Source of the DNA: Kiritimatiellia bacterium
Lineage (GTDB): Bacteria > Verrucomicrobiota > Kiritimatiellia > RFP12 > UBA1067
DNA: 64,000 bases
Direction: 5' to 3'
Assembly (NCBI GenBank): GCA_016296065.1
Contig: JAEDKA010000009.1
Span: 15,235 to 79,234, forward strand
Both the position numbers and the translations under genes were made by a program. Positions 21,547-29,963 of the stretch are shown here, in pieces. Each line of letters opens with the position of its first letter. Positions within the stretch are counted from its first letter, which is position 1. A model generated the notes under the pieces. It worked only from the letters and a program-made list of their open reading frames with translations. It ran no database searches and was not told where the DNA came from.

Positions 21547-22011
21547 ATGAAAGAAATAACGGGCGACCTCTCGGCGGCAGGCCTGAAGATTGCTGTCGTA
21601 GTAAGCAGATTCAACAGCTTTTTGACGGAGCAGCTTGTGAAGGGCGCGGAGGACGCGTTCCTGCGCATGGGAGGCGCGGAGAAGGATGTCGTGCTCGTGA
21701 GGGTTCCCGGCGCCTACGAGCTTCCGCTCGCGGCCGCGAAACTCGCGGCGAAGAAGTACGACGCGGTCGTCTGCCTTGGCGCGGTGGTGCAGGGTGCGAC
21801 GGCGCATGCCGACCTCATCAACCAGGCGACGGCGAAGGCGTTCAGCGAGATTTCGATTGCGACGGGGGTGCCCGTCCTTGACGGCGTAGTCGCCGCGGAG
21901 AACCTTGAGCAGGCCGTCGAGCGTTGCGGGACGAAGCAGGGCAACAAGGGCTTTTCCGCCATGCAGAGCGCCATCGAGATGGCGAATGTCATGAAAAAGC
22001 TCAAGGTCTGA
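21547..22011 (+). CDS. ribH: 6,7-dimethyl-8-ribityllumazine synthase
   Basis: RibH condenses 3,4-dihydroxy-2-butanone 4-phosphate with the ribityl-aminouracil to give the riboflavin precursor, in the cytoplasm. The 154-residue protein shows VVVSRFNSFLTEQLVKGA, VPGAYELPLAA, GAVVQGATAHADLIN (catalytic His in the position of the usual TPHFD), TGVPVLDGVV and GNKGF. TPHF replaced by TAHA is a slight departure from the family consensus. ATG 21547 fits the usual N-terminus; an upstream TTG at 21481 is inside the promoter and is not used. No other riboflavin genes are adjacent. Confidence 0.93.
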   Translation: MKEITGDLSAAGLKIAVVVSRFNSFLTEQLVKGAEDAFLRMGGAEKDVVLVRVPGAYELPLAAAKLAAKKYDAVVCLGAVVQGATAHADLINQATAKAFSEISIATGVPVLDGVVAAENLEQAVERCGTKQGNKGFSAMQSAIEMANVMKKLKV

Positions 22012-22093
22012 AAGCCGGCGGACTCAGCCTTTGAACCTTTAAACCACAACTTAAACTATACCAACTTAAATTACACCAAGGGAAAAAGACAAA

Positions 22094-23326
22094 ATGTCGA
22101 AAGAAGTGAAGAAAGTCGCGTTTCTGACGGCCGGCGGCCTCGCCCCGTGCCTCAGCTCCTCCATCGGTTTCCTGATTGACGAGTACAACAAGAAGGCCCC
22201 GAACGTCGAGATGATTGGATATATCAACGGCTACATGGGCCTCCTGAAGGGCGAGTCGATTCCCGTGACACCGGCGGTGCGCAAGAACGCGCTGATTCTC
22301 ACGAGGCACGGTGGCTCGCCGATCGGCAACAGCCGCGTAAAGCTCACGAATGTCAAGGACTGCGTCAAGCGCGGACTTGTCAAGGAGGGGGAGGATCCGC
22401 TCAAGGTTGCCGCCGACCAGCTCGTCAAAGACGGAGTCGACGTTCTCCACACGATCGGCGGAGACGACACGAACACGACGGCGGCGGACCTCGCGGCCTA
22501 CCTTGCGAAGAACAACTATCCGCTCATCGTCGTCGGCCTTCCGAAGACGATTGACAACGACGTCTACCCGATCAAGCAGTCGCTCGGCGCATGGACCGCG
22601 GCCGAGGAGGGCGCTAGGTTCTTCATGAACGTCGTCAAGGAGAACAGCGCCAATCCGCGCGCGCTCACGATCCACGAGGTCATGGGCCGCAACTGCGGAT
22701 GGCTCACGTACAAGACGGCGCAGTGCTACCGCAAGATGCTCCGCCGCATGAAGTTCGTGCCGGAGTTCATGCTGACGCCCGAGCGCCAGGACGTGCACGC
22801 GGTCTACGTGCCGGAGTCGAAGATCGACTTCAAGGCGGAGGGCGAGCGTCTTCTCAAGATCATGGACAAGTGGGACTCGGTCAACATCTTCGTGTCCGAA
22901 GGCGCAGGCGTCGCGGACATCATCAAGGAAATGGAGCACCGGGGCGAGCAGGTGCCGCGCGACGCGTTCGGGCACCCGAGGCTGGACAAGGTCAACGTCG
23001 GGCAGTACGTCGGCAAGCGCTTCGGCGAGATGCTCAAGGCGGAGAAGGTGCAGGTGTTCAAGTCCGGATACTTCGCCCGCGCGGCGGCGCCGAACAAGAA
23101 GGACCTCAAGCTCATCGAGAAGTGCGCGCGCTGCGCGGTCGAGTGCGCGCTGAACGGCGAGTCCGGCGTCGTCGGACCCGATGAGGACCAGGGTGCGAAG
23201 ATCCGCGCGTGCGAGTTCACGCGCATCAAGGGCGGCAAGCCCTTCAACGTGCGCAAGGGCTCGTTCCGCAAGATGCTGTCCGAGATCGGACAGCCCAACC
23301 CGCGCAAGAAGCGCACCGCCAAGTAA
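22094..23326 (+). CDS. pfp: Pyrophosphate-dependent 6-phosphofructokinase
   Basis: This 410-residue enzyme phosphorylates fructose 6-phosphate (reversibly) in glycolysis. Use of pyrophosphate rather than ATP is read from GGDDTNTTAA (Asp where ATP enzymes have Gly in GGDGS) and PKTIDND (Lys before TIDND). The IHEVMGRNCGWLT block is the substrate site. It is longer than bacterial ATP-PFK (~320) and fits the PPi class. GGGAAAAAGAC precedes the ATG. The spacer before it (22012-22093) has loosely repeated CAACTTAAA units and no clear promoter. Confidence 0.93.
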   Translation: MSKEVKKVAFLTAGGLAPCLSSSIGFLIDEYNKKAPNVEMIGYINGYMGLLKGESIPVTPAVRKNALILTRHGGSPIGNSRVKLTNVKDCVKRGLVKEGEDPLKVAADQLVKDGVDVLHTIGGDDTNTTAADLAAYLAKNNYPLIVVGLPKTIDNDVYPIKQSLGAWTAAEEGARFFMNVVKENSANPRALTIHEVMGRNCGWLTYKTAQCYRKMLRRMKFVPEFMLTPERQDVHAVYVPESKIDFKAEGERLLKIMDKWDSVNIFVSEGAGVADIIKEMEHRGEQVPRDAFGHPRLDKVNVGQYVGKRFGEMLKAEKVQVFKSGYFARAAAPNKKDLKLIEKCARCAVECALNGESGVVGPDEDQGAKIRACEFTRIKGGKPFNVRKGSFRKMLSEIGQPNPRKKRTAK

Positions 23327-23370
23327 GCGACGCGGCGCCGACTGCAACGGACAGCAAAAAGGGAGAGGAT

Positions 23371-24045
23371 ATGGCTGAGATCGTTAAGAAGGGCGTGATC
23401 GTCGAGTTCGACTTCGCCGCCATGGATGGCGCGGGGCTTCTTTTCGACGTGACGAAGAAGTTTCTTGCGGGACTTGACAAGATTCCGTTCGACGAACGCA
23501 TAGAGGCGCAGCACCTCGCCGGGGGCAACTACCAGGGTGGGCTTGCCGAGTACTTCTCGGTCGTAAAGACTAAGAAGCTCGCGGCAAAGGCGGCCAAGGA
23601 CCTTTCCGCGGCGTTCGTCGCTGCGCTCAACGAGGCGGTGCCGAAGTCGGTCACGCCGGCGTTCCGCAAGTTCGTGCAGACGATTGCCGCCAAGGGCGTC
23701 AAGGTCGTCATCTCCACGCGTGCCGACGTCGAGACGGTGCGTCCCGCGTTCGAGGGGCTGCTCGGCGACGATGTCGTGCTCTTCCAGGAGACGAGTTCGA
23801 CGTACGGCAGCGTTAAGTGGGACGCCTGGAGGCGCGCCTGCGCGATGAACAAGCTCCGCAACTTCTCCACGATTGCGGTGACTGGCTCGGGGTTCGGCGT
23901 CAAGTCGGCACTTGTCGCGGGAATGGGTTCGGTCGCCGTCACGAGTCCGCATGTCGCCTATCAGGACTTCGGCGGTGCCGACGAGGTGGTCACGGAGCTT
24001 AATGCGTCCACGGCGAAGTCCGTCCTTGAGATACTGAGAGCGTAA
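23371..24045 (+). CDS. HAD-like protein lacking catalytic acids
   Basis: This 224-residue protein has the phosphoglycolate-phosphatase-like HAD layout: a strand with EFDFAAMDG, a helical cap (residues ~25-90), VKVVISTRAD, and VTGSGFGVKSALVAGMGSVA. In active HAD phosphatases the first motif is DxD and the last has GDSxxD. Here the second Asp of motif I is Ala (FDFA) and the motif IV acids are replaced (GSGFG). It therefore probably does not hydrolyse phosphate esters by the normal mechanism. It may be a binding or regulatory protein; it follows the phosphofructokinase by 44 bases and precedes mazG with a one-base overlap. GGGAGAGGAT precedes ATG 23371. Confidence 0.65.
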   Translation: MAEIVKKGVIVEFDFAAMDGAGLLFDVTKKFLAGLDKIPFDERIEAQHLAGGNYQGGLAEYFSVVKTKKLAAKAAKDLSAAFVAALNEAVPKSVTPAFRKFVQTIAAKGVKVVISTRADVETVRPAFEGLLGDDVVLFQETSSTYGSVKWDAWRRACAMNKLRNFSTIAVTGSGFGVKSALVAGMGSVAVTSPHVAYQDFGGADEVVTELNASTAKSVLEILRA

Positions 24046-24842
24046 TGACAGGCATAGAGCGTCTTCACGAGATCATGACCCGGCTCAGGGACCCGGAGAA
24101 GGGCTGCCCCTGGGACAGGGAGCAGACTCTCGAGTCCCTCAAGCCGTGCGTGCTGGAGGAGACGCACGAGCTCCTCGCTGCGATGGACCGTCCGGATGAC
24201 AAGGCGAACTATGTGGAAGAGCTCGGCGACGTCCTTCTGCAGGTGATGTTCCAGTCCGTGATGGCCGAGCAGGAGGGTCGGTTCACATTCGACGACGTAG
24301 CGAACGCGATATCGGACAAGCTCGTCCATCGCCATCCGCATGTTTTCGGCGATGTTGACGCGAAGGATTCCGCCACGGTGCTTCGCAACTGGGAGCAGAT
24401 AAAGCAGATGGAACACCGCAAGGAGGCGCGGCATTCCGCGCTGGACGGCGTTCCTGCTGCGCTCCCGGGGCTCCTGAAGGCCCAGCGCACACAGGAGAAG
24501 GCGGCGCGCGTCGGGTTCGACTGGAAGGACGCGAAGGGGCCGATGGACAAGATCGAGGAGGAACTCGGCGAACTGAAGGCCGAGATCGCCGCGAGAAGGA
24601 GCCCGAAGCCCGCGGATTCAGTCCGCGTCAAGGAGGAGCTCGGCGATTTGGTGTTCGCCGTCTGCAACCTCGCGCGGCACCTTGGCGTGGACGCCGAAAG
24701 CGCCGTCGAGCTGACGACTTCGAAGTTTTCCCGCCGCTTCCGCGCCGTCGAGCGCGGGGCGAAGGAGAGCGGGCGTAGCCTCAAGGAGATGACCCTCGAG
24801 GAGATGGACGCGCTCTGGGAAGAGGCAAAAAAAGGGGAGTGA
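24045..24842 (+). CDS. mazG: Nucleoside triphosphate pyrophosphohydrolase MazG
   Basis: MazG hydrolyses (d)NTPs to monophosphates and diphosphate, cleaning the pool of non-canonical nucleotides. The 265-residue protein has the two tandem MazG domains: first with CPWDREQTLESLKPCVLEET and EELGDVLLQVMFQ, second with KIEEELGELKAEI and KEELGDLVFAVCNLARHLG. The EExxE and ExxD metal-binding motifs are present in both. Length is typical of E. coli MazG (263). Confidence 0.95.
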   Translation: MTGIERLHEIMTRLRDPEKGCPWDREQTLESLKPCVLEETHELLAAMDRPDDKANYVEELGDVLLQVMFQSVMAEQEGRFTFDDVANAISDKLVHRHPHVFGDVDAKDSATVLRNWEQIKQMEHRKEARHSALDGVPAALPGLLKAQRTQEKAARVGFDWKDAKGPMDKIEEELGELKAEIAARRSPKPADSVRVKEELGDLVFAVCNLARHLGVDAESAVELTTSKFSRRFRAVERGAKESGRSLKEMTLEEMDALWEEAKKGE

Positions 24843-24843
24843 C

Positions 24844-26700
24844 ATGGTCAGGTTGTGTTTTATCGCGGCGGCGGCCCTTGCGGCGGCCGGCTGCAGGACA
24901 AATGTCGTCCGTCTTCCGGCGGGCGATGTCGTGCTTACGGAGACGATGCTTGTCGGGCCCGATTCGTCGGGGAAGGTCTTCCGCGGCGCGCCGGACGGCT
25001 CCACGCGCATCACGGGCGCGGTGAAGGTCGGACCGTGGGAGGACCGCGGAGGCGGCGTCTGGGCGGCGAAGCTTCCGCTCGGTGCCGACGGGAAGCCCGT
25101 CTACACGGAGACGCTGTTCGTCAACGGACGCCGCGCCTCGCGTGCAAGGCTCCCCGACAGCGGATACTTCAACCCTACGGTTAACGTCGAGGAGACGTCC
25201 TGTCCCTCGTCGCGCACCGGCTGGCGCCACACGCTCTCTCTCCCGCCAGAGGTTGCGGAGAAGGTTGCCGCGGTGCCCGCGTCGGAGCTTGCGTACGCCC
25301 AGCTGCTGTTCCACGTGAAGTGGGATGTCGCGAGGCATCCGATCGTGTCGTACGCCGACGGAAGGCTCGCCGTCGACGGAGCGAAGATGGCGGAGTGGAG
25401 CAAGTGGGAGAAGGGAGACCTCTGCTGCATCGAGAACCTGCGCTCTGCGTTCGACGCGCCGGGCGAGTGGTTCTGCGACGCCGCGGCAGGCGAGATACTG
25501 TATCGACCGCTTCCGGGCGAGGAGACGCTGGAGGCGTTCATTCCGCGCGAGGGGCTCGAGACTCTCGTTGCTGTTGACAGGGCGTCGGACGTCACGTTCG
25601 AGAACGTCACGTTCGCCATGTCGGCTCCGGTCGCGGCAAAAGGCCCTACGACGCTGTTTTCGTACCAGGCAGCCGCGTTCGCGAGCTCGGCCGCGGTGAT
25701 TGTCGACCGCTCGACGAACGTCGTGTTCAGGAACTGTCGGTTCGAGCGCACGGGCAACTACGCCCTTTGGTTCCGCGAAAAGGTACGCGGAGGCGGCGCG
25801 TACTCGTGCGAGATGCATGACCTTGGCGCGGGCGGCGTGAGGATTGGCCTCCACAGGTGGAAGAAGGGTGAGGAGGTGACGTCCGGCGTCTCCGTCGACG
25901 ACTGCCTCATCGAGGACGGCGGCAGGTTCCATCCGGCGGGCGTCGGAGTCCTCATCGGCAACGCCAGCGACTGCTCGGTCGTCCACAACGAGATTTGCGG
26001 ACTCTACTACACCGGCGTGTCGGTCGGCTGGTCCTGGGGATACGCCGAGAGCCCGACGCAGCGCAACACGATAGCCTTCAACCACATCCACGACATCGGC
26101 AAGTCGGAGCTTGCGGACATGGGCGGTGTCTATACGCTGGGCATGAGCTTCGGGACCTGCGTCTCGAATAACGTCATCCACGGCGTCCACTCCTACTCCT
26201 ACGGCGGATGGGGACTCTACACCGACGAGGGCAGCGAGGGGATAACGCTGGAGAACAACCTTGTGTACGACACGGACGACGCATCGTTCCACCAGCACTA
26301 CGGGCGCGACAACGTCGTGCGCAACAACATCCTCGTCGATTCGTCGAGTGGACAGGTCGCCGTCACGCGCGCTGAGGACCACCGCTCGCTCACGTGCGAG
26401 CGTAACATCGTCATCTGGTCGAAGGGCGACGCCTTCGTGAAGTACGGCGGCACGAAGTCGGAGCGCGCGAAGATAGACTGGCGCCGCAACCTCTGGTGGC
26501 GCGCGGACGGCAAAGAGGAGTTCAACGGCACCTCCTTCGCGGACTGGTGCGGACGCGTCAAGGACGAAGGCAGCGTGTTTGCCGACCCGCTATTCGCGGA
26601 CTGGAAGGCACACGACTTCACCCTGTCTCCAAAGTCCCCCGCGCTGAAGCTCGGGTTCGTCCCGTTTGATCCGTCGCTTGCCGGACGCAGGAAGCGGTGA
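24844..26700 (+). CDS. Lipoprotein with right-handed parallel beta-helix
   Basis: This 618-residue protein has a lipoprotein signal ending AAAGC, a beta-sandwich-like N-terminal part with FVNGRRASRARLPDSGYFNP, then parallel beta-helix repeats from about residue 235 to 560 (ASDVTFENVTF, STNVVFRNCRF, SGVSVDDCLIEDGG, NASDCSVVHNEICGLYYTG, ERNTIAFNHIH-type coils). The layout resembles GH141-type and related glycan-active beta-helix proteins, acting in the periplasm or at the outer membrane. Catalytic residues could not be assigned. The neighbouring genes give no hint of the substrate. Confidence 0.75.
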   Translation: MVRLCFIAAAALAAAGCRTNVVRLPAGDVVLTETMLVGPDSSGKVFRGAPDGSTRITGAVKVGPWEDRGGGVWAAKLPLGADGKPVYTETLFVNGRRASRARLPDSGYFNPTVNVEETSCPSSRTGWRHTLSLPPEVAEKVAAVPASELAYAQLLFHVKWDVARHPIVSYADGRLAVDGAKMAEWSKWEKGDLCCIENLRSAFDAPGEWFCDAAAGEILYRPLPGEETLEAFIPREGLETLVAVDRASDVTFENVTFAMSAPVAAKGPTTLFSYQAAAFASSAAVIVDRSTNVVFRNCRFERTGNYALWFREKVRGGGAYSCEMHDLGAGGVRIGLHRWKKGEEVTSGVSVDDCLIEDGGRFHPAGVGVLIGNASDCSVVHNEICGLYYTGVSVGWSWGYAESPTQRNTIAFNHIHDIGKSELADMGGVYTLGMSFGTCVSNNVIHGVHSYSYGGWGLYTDEGSEGITLENNLVYDTDDASFHQHYGRDNVVRNNILVDSSSGQVAVTRAEDHRSLTCERNIVIWSKGDAFVKYGGTKSERAKIDWRRNLWWRADGKEEFNGTSFADWCGRVKDEGSVFADPLFADWKAHDFTLSPKSPALKLGFVPFDPSLAGRRKR

Positions 26701-27509
26701 AAATCACGGTTATAGAGCCGCATGGATTCTGCGCAGGCGTCACGGCCGCGCTGAGAAAGGCTGTCGCCGTCGCGGCGGAGGCGCGTTCCGTGTACTGCCT
26801 TCACGAACTCGTCCACAACGAGCTTGTCGTCGCGGACCTCAGGAAGCGCGGCTTCAGTTTCGTGGAGTCGATAGATGAGGTTCCCGCAGGCGCGACGGTG
26901 CTGTTCTCCGCGCATGGCGTCCCGCCGTCCGTCAGGGCGCGCGCCGTGGAGCGCGGGCTCAAGGTCGTCGACGCTACGTGTCCGTTCGTCGAGCGTGTCC
27001 ATCGCTCCGCGCGCGAGTTCGCGGCGAAGGGGCTTCCCGTCGTGGTCATAGGCAACCCCGCGCACGCGGAGGTGCGCGGCATCGTAGGCGAAGTCGACGG
27101 CGCGCGGGTGATAGACCCGGCGGGATCCCTTCCGGAAGATCTCCCGCCGAGATTTGGCCTCGTTTCGCAGACGACTATGAACGCCGACGATGTGGAGGCG
27201 CTTGTAGCCTCGCTGCGCGCGCGCCACGAGGTGGAGACGATGGCCGAGGTGTGCAACGCGACGAAGGTGCGGCAGGACGCGGTCAAGGCGTTCGGGGGCG
27301 ACGCGCTCCTTGTGCTGGGCAGCGCGAATTCGTCGAACACGAAGCGACTCTGCGAGGTCGCGAGGTGCCGCACGTTCAGGGCTGGCACTATATCCGAGGT
27401 GAAGTCGCTCGACTTCTCCGGCGTGCAGGAACTCGGCGTGACATCCGGCGCTTCGACCCCCGAGACGTTCTTCAGGGAGGCCGTCGCTAGCCTGAGGGCC
27501 CTTGCTTAG
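26697..27509 (+). CDS. ispH: 4-hydroxy-3-methylbut-2-enyl diphosphate reductase
   Basis: IspH makes IPP and DMAPP in the last step of the MEP isoprenoid pathway with a [4Fe-4S] cluster. The three cluster cysteines are in GFCAGV, VDATCPFV and EVCNATK. Substrate residues are seen in LVHNE, SAHGVPP, SQTTMN and NSSNTKRL. The 270-residue length is slightly short but complete. Start is GTG at 26697 overlapping the preceding stop (GTGA), with AGGA upstream. dxs, the first enzyme of the same pathway, lies at 32772. Confidence 0.95.
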   Translation: MKITVIEPHGFCAGVTAALRKAVAVAAEARSVYCLHELVHNELVVADLRKRGFSFVESIDEVPAGATVLFSAHGVPPSVRARAVERGLKVVDATCPFVERVHRSAREFAAKGLPVVVIGNPAHAEVRGIVGEVDGARVIDPAGSLPEDLPPRFGLVSQTTMNADDVEALVASLRARHEVETMAEVCNATKVRQDAVKAFGGDALLVLGSANSSNTKRLCEVARCRTFRAGTISEVKSLDFSGVQELGVTSGASTPETFFREAVASLRALA

Positions 27510-27510
27510 C

Positions 27511-27540
27511 GCACAGGCCGCTGTGCCTAGACTCATTTTT
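27511..27540 (+). terminator. Weak hairpin after ispH
   Basis: GCACAG-GCCG-CTGTGC forms a 6-bp stem, but the T-run (ATTTTTCC) starts nine bases later. It may be a poor terminator. Confidence 0.3.
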
Positions 27541-27553
27541 CCACGGCGGATGG

Positions 27554-27583
27554 TTGCGTGGTTCGGGTTGAATCTGATATAAT
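27554..27583 (+). promoter_or_regulatory. Promoter of the membrane-TPR gene
   Basis: TTGCGT at 27554-27559, an 18-base spacer, and TGATATAAT with the -10 at 27578-27583. Confidence 0.7.
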
Positions 27584-27636
27584 TTAATCCAAAGCCGGGC
27601 GCGCAGATGCAGTTCGGACAGAAACGGATACAAAAA

Positions 27637-29949
27637 ATGGAAAGCAAGACTTTTAACGGTGATGCGCTTGGAAAGCGCGACATAGCCATCGCGGCAGCGG
27701 TCGGCGTCGTGTTCTCTCTGGTATACCTCGTGTTCTCCGCGAGGGGGATCGATCCGTCGCTCTGGAGCGACATGTGCGTGTCGGCGGGGCTGCGTCCGCC
27801 GCAGGCGATATTCCCCGGGCTGTGGCGGCTCTTCGTCAAGGGGCTGCTCTCGCTCGTCGGGCCTTCGCGCATCTCGGCCGCGCTCAGGCTTTCGGGGTCG
27901 CTGCTCGGCGGCTTCTGCGTGTTCCTCGTCTATCTGATCATGCGACAGACGCTGGCTTTCCTGTCCCGCACCAAGGAGGCGAAGCCGTGGAACGGCATCG
28001 CGACGCTCTTCACTTTTCTCGCTACCGTGTGTTTCGGCTCGGGCGATTCCATGTGGCGCATTGTCTCGCCACTTTCGCCTGCGGCGATACGCTTCGCCGC
28101 GCTTCTTGTCGCGCTGCATCTCTTCTTCCGCTGGATACGCAACGCGAGCATCTGGCGCGTCGTCGCGCTGATGTTCGTCTCCGGTGCGATCGCGGCGGAG
28201 TCGACGTTCGGCTTCCTCATGCCGCTGCTCGTGTACGTGGGGTACCGTCTCGCGCTCAATGCGGTGATGGACGGACGGTTGATGGTCTACGGGGAGATCC
28301 CCTCGCTCGTCACGCTTCCGCGTTGGCGGATGTTCTTCTCCTTCGTCGCCGGGCTTGTCGTTGTCGCTGCGGTCAACGTGTGGTCCTTCGCCATGTTCGG
28401 CGGACTTGCCGCCAACGGGTGGGGGGCGATGGACGTATCGATCCACTACGCCATAGGCTACATCTCCGCAATCCAGCAGGCGGCGACGCCGATTGGATGG
28501 CTTCTCGCGATCACGTTCTCCGTCCTTCCCCTCGTCGGCGCCCTCGTCCTGTTCCCGATGCTCTGCCGCGACACGGAGCCGATCCGCTTCAAGTTCGGGC
28601 TCGTCCTGTTCTTCGCCGGAGTTCTGGCGCTTGTCCAGTGCGGCGTGTTTCCCTATGCCAGGCTCTGGTCGTTCTCCTCTGGTGCCGCAGAGGTCTCTTC
28701 GGAGTTCCTCGAGTGCATTCTCTCGCTCTCCATCGCGGTGACCCTCGCGCTTTCGGCCTCGTGCTTCGCCCTCGGAAGCCAGCGCTTCTACGACTACGAC
28801 GCGGACGAAGGCGTGTTCCGTCCTGTAGACAGCCGCAGCTTCGGAATGCGGTATCTCGTCCTGACGGCCGTGGTCCTCGGCATGATTCCGAACCTTTTGC
28901 GGATATACCGCCCCGCCGAGAGCGAGATGCGCGCCATAGTGCACGATGCGCTCGTCGAGACGGTGCGCGAGTGCGGGGATGCGAAGTTCATCTTCACTGA
29001 CGGAAGGCTCGACGCCGGACTGGAGCTCGTTGCCAGCCAGATGGGCTCGGACCTCAAGCCGCTCGCAATGATGAGCGGCACCTCGCAGTGGGAGACGTAC
29101 ATCCGCACGCGTCACTTCGAGGAGGGCACGCCCGACTACGACGCGGCCAAGACGGGAATCCCCGTTCTGCTGCGTGTGTGGGCGGGCGAGAAGAAGAACG
29201 GAATGGCCGAGTCCGCCGTCCAGCTTGGCTTCGAGTTCTGGCGCCGCGCGAGGAAGCCGCTTCCCGCGCAGTCGGGGCTTGTCGCGCGCGAGAAGGGCTT
29301 CGACGACGCGGAGATCGAGCGCGGCGCATCTGTCGCGCGCAGCCTGGCCGCGCGCATCCTGTCCGTCGCGAAAAACTATCCGCACGCCTCCGCGTCCCCG
29401 GCCCTAAAACGCGCCGTGTCGTCCGTCTCCTGGCGCATCTCCCGCTTCGCGCGCATGCGCGACGAGGATGAGCTCGCCAACGAGCTGGACGAGTGGAACG
29501 ACACTGTCAAGCAGCTGATGCGGCTCGTTGAGTACGAGCGCATGCGCACGTTCATGCAGATGACGCCCTACGAGGGGCTCAGGCTTGCGCTCAGGCGCGC
29601 CGACTTCGCCGAGGCGCGTCGCTACGGCGCCACGGTCCTGCAGATCGACCCGGAGGATCCGGAGGCCAACTTCGGCACGGGCATGGCCTACCTCATGGAG
29701 GACAAGCTAAAGGAGGCTGAGATGTATCTGGAGCGCACGCTCACGAAGCGTCCCGAGGAGCCTGCGGTCCTCAACAACCTCTCCATCATCTACCGCAAGA
29801 CGAACAGGCTCGAAAAAGCCCTGGAATACGTCAGGAAGGCCCACGAGCTGATGCCCGCGAACGAGGAGATATCACGCACGCTCAAGGATACGGAAAGGGC
29901 GATGGAGAACCGCAGGTCGACGCTCAAGTCCGCATTCGAGAAGAAGTAG
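27637..29949 (+). CDS. Polytopic membrane protein with C-terminal TPRs
   Basis: This ~770-residue protein has about ten membrane segments in the first ~430 residues, a soluble domain, and TPR units near the end (FGTGMAYLMEDKLKEAEMYL, PAVLNNLSIIYRKTNRLEKA). The architecture is that of DUF2723/TMEM260-like glycosyltransferases with TPR tails, as at 48407-51925, but the diagnostic DSGE...HPPGYP block is degenerate (LWSDMCVSAGLRPPQAIFPG). It could be a degenerate GT-C enzyme or a related scaffold. ATG 27637 is preferred over ATG 27607, which would leave only a ~17-base leader; neither has a good ribosome binding site. Confidence 0.6.
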   Translation: MESKTFNGDALGKRDIAIAAAVGVVFSLVYLVFSARGIDPSLWSDMCVSAGLRPPQAIFPGLWRLFVKGLLSLVGPSRISAALRLSGSLLGGFCVFLVYLIMRQTLAFLSRTKEAKPWNGIATLFTFLATVCFGSGDSMWRIVSPLSPAAIRFAALLVALHLFFRWIRNASIWRVVALMFVSGAIAAESTFGFLMPLLVYVGYRLALNAVMDGRLMVYGEIPSLVTLPRWRMFFSFVAGLVVVAAVNVWSFAMFGGLAANGWGAMDVSIHYAIGYISAIQQAATPIGWLLAITFSVLPLVGALVLFPMLCRDTEPIRFKFGLVLFFAGVLALVQCGVFPYARLWSFSSGAAEVSSEFLECILSLSIAVTLALSASCFALGSQRFYDYDADEGVFRPVDSRSFGMRYLVLTAVVLGMIPNLLRIYRPAESEMRAIVHDALVETVRECGDAKFIFTDGRLDAGLELVASQMGSDLKPLAMMSGTSQWETYIRTRHFEEGTPDYDAAKTGIPVLLRVWAGEKKNGMAESAVQLGFEFWRRARKPLPAQSGLVAREKGFDDAEIERGASVARSLAARILSVAKNYPHASASPALKRAVSSVSWRISRFARMRDEDELANELDEWNDTVKQLMRLVEYERMRTFMQMTPYEGLRLALRRADFAEARRYGATVLQIDPEDPEANFGTGMAYLMEDKLKEAEMYLERTLTKRPEEPAVLNNLSIIYRKTNRLEKALEYVRKAHELMPANEEISRTLKDTERAMENRRSTLKSAFEKK

Positions 29950-29963
29950 TCCCTGGAGGCGCA

